The translations under genes were made by a program, and so were the position numbers. Below, piece after piece: positions 1 through 6,950 of a DNA stretch of 10,349 nucleotides. Numbering within the stretch: the first letter of the stretch is position 1; each line of letters opens with the position of its first letter. Origin of the DNA: Coemansia sp. RSA 922 (lineage: Eukaryota > Kickxellomycota > Kickxellomycetes > Kickxellales > Kickxellaceae); NCBI GenBank assembly GCA_027577415.1, contig JANBQS010000929.1, positions 1 through 10,349 of the forward strand, given 5' to 3'. A model generated the notes under the pieces. The model searched no databases and was not told the origin of the DNA. It was given only the letters and a program-made list of their open reading frames with translations.

Positions 1-51
1 GGCTCCATTGAGAAGTACAAGGAGAACCTGCGTAAGCAAGTCCACATCTAA
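1..51 (+). CDS. C-terminal end of an unidentified upstream gene (partial)
   Basis: Frame 1 is open from the left edge to a TAA at 49-51 and reads GSIEKYKENLRKQVHI. The codons are strongly biased to forms favoured in highly expressed fungal genes (AAG, AAC, CTG, CGT, GTC, CAC, ATC), which makes a real gene end more likely than chance. The tail is basic and hydrophilic, with no CAAX box, no ER-retention signal and no peroxisomal SKL signal. Sixteen residues are too few to name a family. The gene body lies outside the window. Confidence 0.5.
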   Translation, partial: GSIEKYKENLRKQVHI

Positions 52-288
52 ATTCCTTTCCATATATCTTTTTTTATGTTTCTCAATTTTACAACTCTTG
101 TTTCTCACATAACCGAAATATTAGGGATGTGGCGCAGGCTTTTCTCGTCTTTGTCCCTTACTGCTTGCTTGTGTGTGTGAGGTGGTGTTTTTTTTTCTTC
201 TTCCGAAACTTTAGGTTTTGAATTTTACATTTATATTTATATTTATATTTATATTTTTACTATTATTCTCTTTCAATTTATATATTTT
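52..288. other. AT-rich spacer between the upstream gene and the mobile-element ORF
   Basis: This stretch is T-rich and carries stops in several frames. It should hold the 3' UTR of the gene ending at 51. No AATAAA is seen close to that stop. It also holds a T-run near 187-196 and an ATTTAT microsatellite. No convincing promoter for the following open frame was found. An ATG at 127 opens a frame that ends at the TGA at 178-180, so it does not supply a start for the ORF at 289. Confidence 0.5.
229..258. repeat. Microsatellite (ATTTAT)n, about 4-5 units
   Basis: Four perfect ATTTAT hexamers run head to tail from 229 to 252, followed by a degenerate fifth unit. It lies immediately 5' of the mobile-element-like ORF. 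Such tracts are common in AT-rich intergenic DNA; it may or may not mark an old element end. Confidence 0.85.
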
Positions 289-1623
289 TTGACCGTGGAG
301 AGCGAGCAACTTGAATGTCTTCTCAGCATCATTGAGAACGTCTTGGAAAACCAGCGAGGGTTCCTCACACGACTGGAGGCTGCGGAACAAGCCATTAAAG
401 CTCAGTCTGATCGCTCCACTGGCCATAGTTGGGTGACCAATGACCACGAGAGTAGTGACGACGATATACACCTTGACAGTGAGAGTAACGACGACGAGGA
501 TGATGACGTCGTTGAGTCACTGGAAAGGCGGCCAACTTTGAAGAGCCTCCGTCGTCAGCACATGCGCAGACCGTCTGGCTTAGCTCCTCAGGCCACCACC
601 GCTGCTGGGCGTAGAGAAACGAGCAATGCGTTTAACCAAGCGTCGACTATGGCTGCCTGCGGAGCGGAGCTTCTACGCGTCGCGCTTAGCAGCCCGCAGG
701 TCGATAGGAGGCTGGCGAGACAAGCTGGCGATGTGTTTGTCGTGCTTAAAGATATGCTTGCTAGTCTGCACAATCGACACGCGGATTGCCTATCACAAGT
801 GACTGGAGATGGCGTCAATGTTAGACGCGCACGAGAAACGGATGAGGAGTTGGAGCCGAGGCCAGAGGGCGCCACACTGGTTGTTCGCCCGTCAACCCGT
901 TGGTGGGGAAGGCGAGTCAGCAGATCTGGCGCCAATGTGCGTAATCATCCGTATCTTCCTTGTAATTCGCGCCCTGAATCTCGCCAGCAACATCAGCAAC
1001 AACAGCCGCGTAATAGTAGTAGCCCAGGTACCGAGCGCGTGAACGAATCTACTACTGACGCCGGCTTGGCTGTTCATGTCCCAAGCGTCGTTGGCGGCCG
1101 AGATCCTAACATATGTGTGGAGGTCGCTTCTCCAGCTAATACTGTACTTGCCACGGTGTCCGGTTCAGATAGTACGGCTGAAGAAAGCGCAGATAGTGAG
1201 AGAGATGTCTCGATGGCTGACTCGTCAATGGTAACTATAGCCGAACCTGATCCAGTTCTTGATAAGCGACCAACGACGGCGACAGGTCGACAGGACGTCA
1301 TCCGAGATGCCCTTTTGCGCCAAGGTCTTTCTGAATCGGATATTACAGCCTACCTTAACGGCAATAGTAAGGGTACGAATACCGGTTACAACTACGTGTG
1401 GAAACTATGGGCGACTTGGTGTATTGAGCAGGGCTTAGACCCCGTAAAACGATCTGAAGCGCATTTAACTTCATGTGCTTTGAAGGTCACAAAGCCAGGA
1501 AGCAGACGGAAACAAATAAAATCGGTGGTGCGATTAGTTTGGTGGATAGCCGAAGGACATGCGCCGCCAGCAAAGTACCAAAGGGTGGGACAGCGCAAAA
1601 GCGGCAACACCATTCACGGCTAA
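289..1623 (+). pseudogene. Gag-like / tyrosine-recombinase N-domain ORF, mobile-element relic
   Basis: This is an open frame of 444 codons ending in TAA at 1621-1623. Codon 1 is TTG, not ATG. The frame stays open upstream to the TGA at 178-180 without an ATG, and the first internal ATGs are at 562 (codon 92) and 649 (codon 121). Residues 4-40 look helical and coiled-coil-like. Residues 54-75 are very acidic (Asp, Glu, Ser). Residues 121-172 form a second helical block, 232-239 a Gln/His run, and 290-335 are low-complexity. Residues 336-425 resemble the SAM-like core-binding domain that precedes the catalytic domain of tyrosine recombinases, with a GYNYVWKLWATWC stretch at about 366-378 and a basic helix (SRRKQIKSVVRLVWW) at 405-419. 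The Arg-His-Arg-Tyr catalytic half is absent. The codons are visibly more GC-rich than those of the F-box genes. The best guess is a truncated or decayed DIRS/Ngaro/Crypton-like element; a spliced gene with an unseen first exon is the alternative. Confidence 0.5.
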
Positions 1624-2273
1624 GCAACGTATGAATTCTCGATCATCTTGGATTTTGTGGTGACATAAAATACATTAAATATCCCAACGCTGGAGTAGCT
1701 TTTTTGTAGAAGTGATCTGCGATACTTGATACTGAGAAAATAGTGACAGCAATTGTGTGCCTGTGGATGTTTACAAGCAATACTCTGTTATAATTTTTTT
1801 TTTTTGGCACCGACCTCAACAAAAACAGGTATGGCGCTATCGTTGCAGTTGTCCACACACAAGCACACCAAAGATTTAGTAATAGCTTATGCATCGAAAT
1901 CACCAATATTGGCCATGGCTCAATTGCTTGTATCTGGGCAGACAACACAAGACCTGGTATCCCGAGAATAACATCCAATTGCACAACACTTTGGTATTGA
2001 CTGATTGTCGTGCAGCAAGGTCAATGACACACATGCTTCAACCAGACAGCTAGCACCTGGCGGAGGGCCTTCAATAGACAACCGATTGCAAAAAAGCAGA
2101 AAGGCAAGTACATTTATTGTTTGCACATGCTTTGCAAAGACCAGCAGACACTACAACTCAGATTGTGGTTGTGTTCAATAAGCAAACACTGTTGCTAGTG
2201 TCGTCCTTGATATGTGCACAAAAAATGACACTTAAAAAAATTATAATCTAGCCGAGGAACACACATTCAAGCC
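1624..2273. other. Gene-free stretch upstream of the secreted-peptide gene
   Basis: I see no convincing coding sequence on either strand in these roughly 650 bases. The short open frames here have no recognisable composition or motif. Notable sequence is a 12-T run at 1794-1805. The 5' part could hold the missing 3' end of the mobile element, but no recombinase motif, inverted repeat or direct repeat was recognised. The 3' part is the presumed regulatory region of the peptide gene. Confidence 0.5.
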
Positions 2274-2283
2274 TATATAAAAA
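2274..2283 (+). promoter_or_regulatory. TATA box of the secreted-peptide gene
   Basis: TATATAAAAA stands 105-114 bp upstream of the ATG at 2388. Initiation about 30 bp downstream would place the 5' end of the message near 2305-2315, in an A/C-rich stretch, giving a leader of roughly 75-85 nt without an ATG. A strong TATA box in fungi is often associated with regulated, high-amplitude expression. That link is general knowledge, not shown here. Confidence 0.6.
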
Positions 2284-2387
2284 GTAACGATGTCCGCTGG
2301 TAAATCTCAAAATACTACAAAACAACACACACACATCCCTTCCTTTACTTTATTCGACTTTGCTTTATTACTACCTTTACACCAAAG

Positions 2388-2573
2388 ATGAAAGCGCCTC
2401 TTTCACTAATTGCTCTTGTTTTTGCAGTCATTGCTACTGCCACCCCCGCTCCAGCTCCTCAAGTCGATCACGTTGGCAACTGGAAGGACATACTAGGTCG
2501 GCGCCAAGTTGACCATGTAAGCGATTGGGAGGACAGGCTCGGTCGGCGTCAGGTTGACCATGTCGGCAACTGA
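2388..2573 (+). CDS. Secreted repeat-peptide precursor with Kex2-type sites
   Basis: The product is 61 residues long. Residues 1-18 form a signal peptide: Lys2, a hydrophobic core at 5-16, and an Ala-Thr-Ala end favouring cleavage after Ala18. Next come three X-Pro dipeptides (TP, AP, AP, 19-24). Then follow QVDHVGNWKDILGRR (25-39), QVDHVSDWEDRLGRR (40-54) and a shortened QVDHVGN (55-61). Each full repeat ends in Arg-Arg, the dibasic site cut by Kex2-type proteases in the Golgi. Trimming of X-Pro pairs is what Ste13-type dipeptidyl aminopeptidases do to yeast alpha-factor. Predicted products are 13-residue peptides with N-terminal Gln. There is no Cys. The start has A at -3, a TATA box upstream and an AATAAA downstream. 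This layout is shared by fungal pheromone precursors, KEP proteins and dikaritin-type RiPP precursors; which one applies is unknown. No modifying enzyme gene lies in the window. Confidence 0.75.
   Translation: MKAPLSLIALVFAVIATATPAPAPQVDHVGNWKDILGRRQVDHVSDWEDRLGRRQVDHVGN
2460..2570 (+). repeat. 45-bp in-frame tandem repeat (2 full copies and a partial third)
   Basis: Units start at 2460, 2505 and 2550, each beginning with a Gln codon. Copies 1 and 2 keep QVDHV at the start, Trp at position 8, Asp at position 10 and LGRR at the end, while positions 6, 7, 9 and 11 vary. The third copy is cut after seven codons by the TGA at 2571-2573, which stands where the other copies have TGG. Weak similarity to the repeat continues just past that stop and then fades. 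Confidence 0.85.
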
Positions 2574-2623
2574 AAGGAACCACGACCATAGCGGTATAAA
2601 GTTACTTGAACACGTATAGAAGG

Positions 2624-2636
2624 TTTATTATTTATT
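2624..2636 (-). terminator. Possible poly(A) signals of F-box-like gene 1
   Basis: TTTATT occurs at 2624-2629 and again at 2631-2636, so AATAAA is present twice on the - strand, 176-188 bp past the stop of gene 1. Use of either would make the 3' end of the gene 1 message overlap that of the peptide gene. Confidence 0.35.
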
Positions 2637-2730
2637 AATCATATATCGGCATAGTCCAGATATCACAAGGCACTAGTTGCTACGTTGCGGTATCAGGAGT
2701 GTTTGGAAACTTTAGCAAAAATATATCAAT

Positions 2731-2736
2731 AATAAA
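2731..2736 (+). terminator. Possible poly(A) signal of the secreted-peptide gene
   Basis: AATAAA on the + strand, 158 bp after the stop codon and followed by an A-rich stretch. It is the only canonical hexamer between the peptide gene and the convergent F-box gene on this strand. Confidence 0.4.
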
Positions 2737-2811
2737 AAAGTGTGACAGATAAACGCAGACAATCAAAAAATACTAAAGGTATCATATTCAACTATCCTAA
2801 ATTCCTATTAT

Positions 2812-4482
2812 CTAGTAAGCAGCATTAAGAAGCCTCTTGAGTTGCTTGGAATGCTTTCGATATGGACCACTCGCCAATGCAGTATAGATTTTGGCATAAT
2901 AATTTTGAACAGTGTTTGGCATGATTTCTATCCGGCGGAGCTTTAGGCTTGCAAGCGCAAGGAGCAAGATGTAGTCCATGACTTGGACAGTATACTGTCT
3001 ATCAAAGGAAGTCATACTCCAAACTTGCAAGTTCTTTCCTACCTCATGATATGTAGAAGCGACGTAATCCGGAAGCCCATCAGCAGATATATTTTCAAGC
3101 TCTGGCCCCAGACCATTAATCCCGCTTCTAATAGTTTCTAGGGCTGGAAGTACCTTCAACAGGCCCAATAAAACACATAGGGATTGACTGTCTGCACGTA
3201 ATTCAAGCACTTTAATACTATTGAACACTTGTCCATAATGTGCCGCTGCTATGCAAGCCTCGGATATATTCAATGATGACACTCTCAACCTTGTAGCAGC
3301 TCCTACTATATTTCTCATAAATGTGCACATATCAGCCTCTGAGATAAGAGAGAGATTCATACTGTTGTTGTCCTCACCAACAAGTACATGCCGCAATACT
3401 TTGTGCCTGTTTTCAAAAGTCTTACATCTATTAAACATAGTTACCACATACCTGTTTATATGGAAATCGAGATACTCCAACGTTGCACTGTTGCCTCGGA
3501 ATAACACATTGTCATGAAATGGGTATGACGAATACAGTATTACGCCCCTTAATCGGGTAAATGGCGTGGCATTAGAGGATATCACTTTCAAATCAGAGTA
3601 GCTGCGAACAAGTGCATGCAAGTACAGATACTGCAAATTTGGGTACATAATAGCCTCACCATTTACATTGTAAACTAACATGCTGGCGTCACGTAAACCA
3701 ATGTCTAAACATTGAAGTGTACTAGCGGACTTGCGTACCAAGTTTGTACCCATGTCTTGCCACTTCTCACAATTGAGTCTAAGCGAGGAAAGAGGCGAAG
3801 AGTAATCCATAGTCGATAAGTCCTTAAAATTAGCTCCTAGCAAGTCAAGACTTGCGCGTTTTGTGCTGGCTTGAAGCACGTTTGCAAATATCATAAATAT
3901 CTCTTCATCTAGTTGTCTGGCAGGATTGTCATTGTCATTTGATGTCTGTGGTTTGCTGCTGAAAAATACTATTTCTATTGTCGTTGCAGCTGGAGCGATT
4001 GATTTGAGTAGTTTAGCAAACTCTAGAGCATTGGCTATGGTAATATCAATGGAGATAAATCGCTGGTTGTCATAGGCTGTCATCTCAATTGTAAGCTTGT
4101 TGGCTAAAGAAAAGCATTTGGTATGTCCAATAAAGTTGAAAAGTAGTGTGCGAGCAATTCCGCTAACAATATCAGAAATGGGGACTTTTATATAAATCTC
4201 CCTAGTCAGGTTTATGGCATCATCCGGCAGCGTATTTTTAGTAAGCCACATTGGACGGTCTAGTTGCACTTTATTTGGTTTAATATTAATATCAAGCTTT
4301 CTCCACAGAAATTCAAGTGCTGCCTGTCGCCAAGTTGAGCTTACGGTCAGCAATTCTTTCAAGTTGCCTAATTGACAGCTATACCCATGCAATGGCGACC
4401 TCTTTTCTAGTATTATCCACTTTAAAATAGAACGTAGAACATCGACAGAAAGAGTTTGAACGGGAGACAAGTTGTTGGACAT
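2812..4482 (-). CDS. F-box-like leucine-rich protein, array copy 1
   Basis: An intact single exon of 556 residues ending in TAG. Residues 5-62 match the F-box pattern: LSVDVLRSILKWI at 11-23, a variable loop, then LKELLTVSSTWRQAALEFLW at 41-60. The remainder is rich in Leu with irregularly spaced leucine patches, as in F-box/LRR proteins. Family landmarks are YPNLQYL (280-286), YPFHDNVLFRGN (320-331), HKVLRHV (360-366), GLGPELENIS (457-466), LPDYVASTY (470-478) and LKLRRIE (513-519). There is no signal peptide or membrane segment. F-box proteins normally bind Skp1 and present substrates to the SCF ubiquitin ligase; that role is inferred. The start is firm: the frame upstream closes at a TAG (4531-4533) with no earlier ATG. 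It is the left-most copy of the array and is transcribed toward the peptide gene. Confidence 0.85.
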   Translation of the reverse strand: MSNNLSPVQTLSVDVLRSILKWIILEKRSPLHGYSCQLGNLKELLTVSSTWRQAALEFLWRKLDINIKPNKVQLDRPMWLTKNTLPDDAINLTREIYIKVPISDIVSGIARTLLFNFIGHTKCFSLANKLTIEMTAYDNQRFISIDITIANALEFAKLLKSIAPAATTIEIVFFSSKPQTSNDNDNPARQLDEEIFMIFANVLQASTKRASLDLLGANFKDLSTMDYSSPLSSLRLNCEKWQDMGTNLVRKSASTLQCLDIGLRDASMLVYNVNGEAIMYPNLQYLYLHALVRSYSDLKVISSNATPFTRLRGVILYSSYPFHDNVLFRGNSATLEYLDFHINRYVVTMFNRCKTFENRHKVLRHVLVGEDNNSMNLSLISEADMCTFMRNIVGAATRLRVSSLNISEACIAAAHYGQVFNSIKVLELRADSQSLCVLLGLLKVLPALETIRSGINGLGPELENISADGLPDYVASTYHEVGKNLQVWSMTSFDRQYTVQVMDYILLLALASLKLRRIEIMPNTVQNYYAKIYTALASGPYRKHSKQLKRLLNAAY

Positions 4483-4887
4483 AATGGCTAGTGATAGCTT
4501 GTCGAAATTAGAAAAGGATTGTAGAGCTTGCTAAAAAAAGTAAATGGGCAAAAGAGAGGGAAGCAAAAGAGAGAAAGGATGGAAACTCCAAAGCCTTTTC
4601 TCTCCATGCTGTCCATTTTCCTTGGCCGCCTTTGAAAGAATACTTTGGTCAAAGCTGAGAAAAAGAGACAAGAGACAAAGACAATGCTTGCTAATGGCAA
4701 AATGGCCCCTGTTCATAATTATTCGGTGCTAAAGATCAATTACAATAGTTTATTGAAGAGAAGTGTATATTCAAAAGTAGTTCTATAATATAGCATTTTG
4801 CCCCATTAGCCTTATTTACAAAATATGCCAAGTTCTGGACTCAAAGAGCAATATAAATTGGCATATCCAGAAAGCTTGAACGTCGCC
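4483..4887 (-). promoter_or_regulatory. 5' flank of F-box-like gene 1 / intergenic region with gene 2
   Basis: This 405-bp region holds no credible gene. The half next to gene 1 is homologous to the 5' flanks of genes 2 and 3. The clearest shared block is at about 4671-4711 (189-229 bp upstream of the ATG), containing GAGACAAAGACAATGCTT, and there is a second at about 4609-4635. The half next to gene 2 holds TTTATT at 4749-4754, an AATAAA on the - strand 134 bp past the stop of gene 2 and so a possible poly(A) signal for it. Confidence 0.5.
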
Positions 4888-6567
4888 TTACACACAAAAA
4901 GCATTTATCACTCTGCAGAGCTGATATTCATACTTGCTATAAAGACCACTGGAGAGCGCTTCAGCAACTCTGGTATGACAATCTGTCAAAATATTCGGCA
5001 CAGTTTCTATCCGACGGAGCTTTGGACAAGCAAGTGCTAGAAGCAATAGGTTATCTATAGCTTGGGCAACACCCCGCCTACTGGAGTATAGCATTCTCCA
5101 AACCTGCAAATTCCGTCCTACGCCACAATAGGTGGAGGCCACGTAATCGGGTAGTTCTTCGGCAGAAATATCCTCCAGTTCTGGCCCCAAGCTACTAATT
5201 CCACCTTTAAAATATAAAAGAGAGGGTAATACTTTTAGTAGGCTTAACACGTCCAATAATGATAGGTAGCCCGAATTTATGACAAGCACTTTAATGTTCC
5301 GAAACACTTGGCCATGTTGCGCCGTGGTTATACAGGCCCTGGATATTTCGGACGCTGACACCGTCAATCTTTTAGCGCCGCCCACCAAACTATTGAGAAA
5401 TTTATTCATAATAGCATTGGGGGCAAGAGAAAGGTCGTTGCTATCCTCAGCTCTATGGACAGTTACATGCCGCAAGACCTTGTTTTTGTTTTCAAATACT
5501 CAGTTTTGATTAAGCATAATAATAGTATCACGATCTAAACTGAAATTCAGATACTCAAGGGTTGTAGTGTTGCCTCGGAATAGCACATCATCATAAAATG
5601 GGTAAGATGTGTTCAATGTCAAAGTTCTTAACATGGGAAATGGTGAGTTTTTAGTTGTCATTTCCTTTGCACCAAAACTACTACGGAAACATCCGTATAT
5701 GCATAGGTGCCGCAAATTTGGGTATAGAACAGCTTCACCATCTGTATCATACACTAGCATGTTGGCATCATGTATACCAACGTTTAAATGTTGAAGCATA
5801 TTGGCTGACTTGTGTACCAGACTTGTACCAACGTCAGGTGATTTCTCGCAATTTAACTTTAGGGAATTAAGCAGCGGAGTATAGTCGATAGTCGATAGTT
5901 TATCAACACCTACTGCAGATATGTCAAAATTTGCTCGCCTCGAGTTACCATAAAGCATATTTGCAAACTTGATTAGTACTTCTTCATCCACGCCGCTGCC
6001 AAGGTTGCCATTGGGATTTATTGATTGTGACAGACCTTCGTAACACGCTATCTCTCTTGTCAAAGCTGATGGCGCCATTGACTTTAGCAGAACAGCAAAC
6101 TCTAGAGCATTGGTAATGGTAACGTCTGTAGCATCAATGTTTAGGCTCTTATAGTCGCTTATCAGGACAGTAAGCTTGTAAGCAAATTGAAAGCATTTTG
6201 TGTCTCCAATATAGTTGAATAAAAGTTTATGAGCAACTCCGCTAACAATATCAGGCAGGGGGATGCTTACACAAATCTCCTTTGTCAATTTTGACGCATT
6301 ATATGGCAGCATAGTAGCTTTTAGCCACTTTGGACTATGGAGACGCACATTATCAGGTGCGACATCAATGGTAAAGCTGAATTTATGCCATAGAAACTCG
6401 AGGGCCACTTGTCGCCAGGTTGAGCTTACAGCCAACAACTCCTTTAGACATTCCACTTGGCTGTCATATCCAAAAAACGGCGACCTCCTTTCTTTTACTA
6501 CCCACTTTAGAATTGAACGTAGTACATCAACGGGAAGAGCTTGAGCAGGCGACAAATGGTTGTACAT
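4888..6567 (-). pseudogene. F-box-like leucine-rich protein, array copy 2, with in-frame TGA
   Basis: The frame is continuous over 559 codons, the family length, but for one TGA at 5502-5500 (codon 356). Before it lie 355 residues: the F-box-like region (LPVDVLRSILKWV at 11-23, LKELLAVSSTWRQVALEFLW at 41-60) and the leucine-rich part as far as YPFYDDVLFRGN and a final LNQN. After the stop the same frame resumes at once with VFENKNKVLRHV and keeps all later family landmarks (GLGPELEDIS, LPDYVASTY, PKLRRIE). The stop stands where paralogues have Lys, Arg or Gln. One base change such as CGA to TGA would explain it, so the copy is a young pseudogene, a truncated gene, or a sequencing error. The ATG at 6567 was chosen over the in-frame ATG at 6672 because it aligns with genes 1 and 3 and is preceded by ACC. 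Confidence 0.8.
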
Positions 6568-6938
6568 GGTAGCTAATAACGACTGGTCAAAAAATGCCAA
6601 CAAGTGGATAGCTTGGTAAAGAAATAAGAGATTGAAGTGAATGGAGGAAAAAAAAGGTGGAAAGAAAATCACTCAAAGCTCCTTCACCCAAAGCTGCACA
6701 ATTATTTAGCCCTTTTTGCGATGTGACTTTGGTTGAACAAAGGAGGCAATGACAAGGGTGTCCAGTTTTTGGCGGCCTTTGAGTTGGGTCTTTGAACACC
6801 ACTTTATAAAGAAGACAAAGACAGTGCTTTCCAATATCACGATGCCGCCTGCTAGTGAACTACTAATACTACCAAGTGTAGAGCAATTGTATTTTTCTAT
6901 GGCATGTATTGGACAAATGTACTGTCAATAAAAAGTAG
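6568..6938 (-). promoter_or_regulatory. 5' flank of F-box-like gene 2, duplicated with that of gene 3
   Basis: This region aligns by eye along most of its length with the 5' flank of gene 3 (8910-9290). It shares CAAAGCTGCACAATT, GCGATGTGACTTTGGTTG, CTACTAATAC and TGTACTGTCAATAAA-type stretches. The block at about 6811-6853 matches the GACAAAGACA block in the flanks of genes 1 and 3. A TTTATAAA palindrome at 6803-6810 is a TATA-like candidate but is not kept in gene 3. I see no gene here. Confidence 0.55.
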
Positions 6939-6950
6939 ATAAAATTAATA

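Noticed and set aside
588..935. Long - strand frames opposite the mobile-element ORF
   Set aside because: They are shadows with Ser/Arg/Leu-rich composition. The + strand frame is longer and carries the recognisable domain.
1753..1971. 72-codon + strand frame in the gene-free stretch, and the overlapping - strand frame at 1643-1984
   Set aside because: No family resemblance and no promoter or poly(A) context. Both lie across a poly-T run. Too weak to call a gene.
2290..2391. 33-codon upstream frame whose TGA overlaps the ATG of the peptide gene (ATGA)
   Set aside because: Its ATG lies only 7 bp past the TATA box, so it is most likely upstream of the transcription start. The encoded sequence has no recognisable feature.
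2571..2573. TGA reassigned to Trp, which would rescue the third peptide repeat
   Set aside because: The TGA in array copy 2 stands at a Lys/Arg/Gln position, array copy 4 ends at TGA where its paralogues also end, and reading through in the peptide gene adds only a few residues before TAG.
4488..4700. 70-codon - strand frame just upstream of array copy 1, with similar frames upstream of copies 2 and 3
   Set aside because: The frames share short strings only because the flanks are duplicated. Lengths and phases differ between copies, so a conserved upstream peptide is not supported.
5470..5510. Intron starting at GTATTT right after the TGA in array copy 2
   Set aside because: Conserved paralogue residues continue directly on both sides of the TGA. 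Splicing from there would remove conserved sequence and would not remove the TGA itself.
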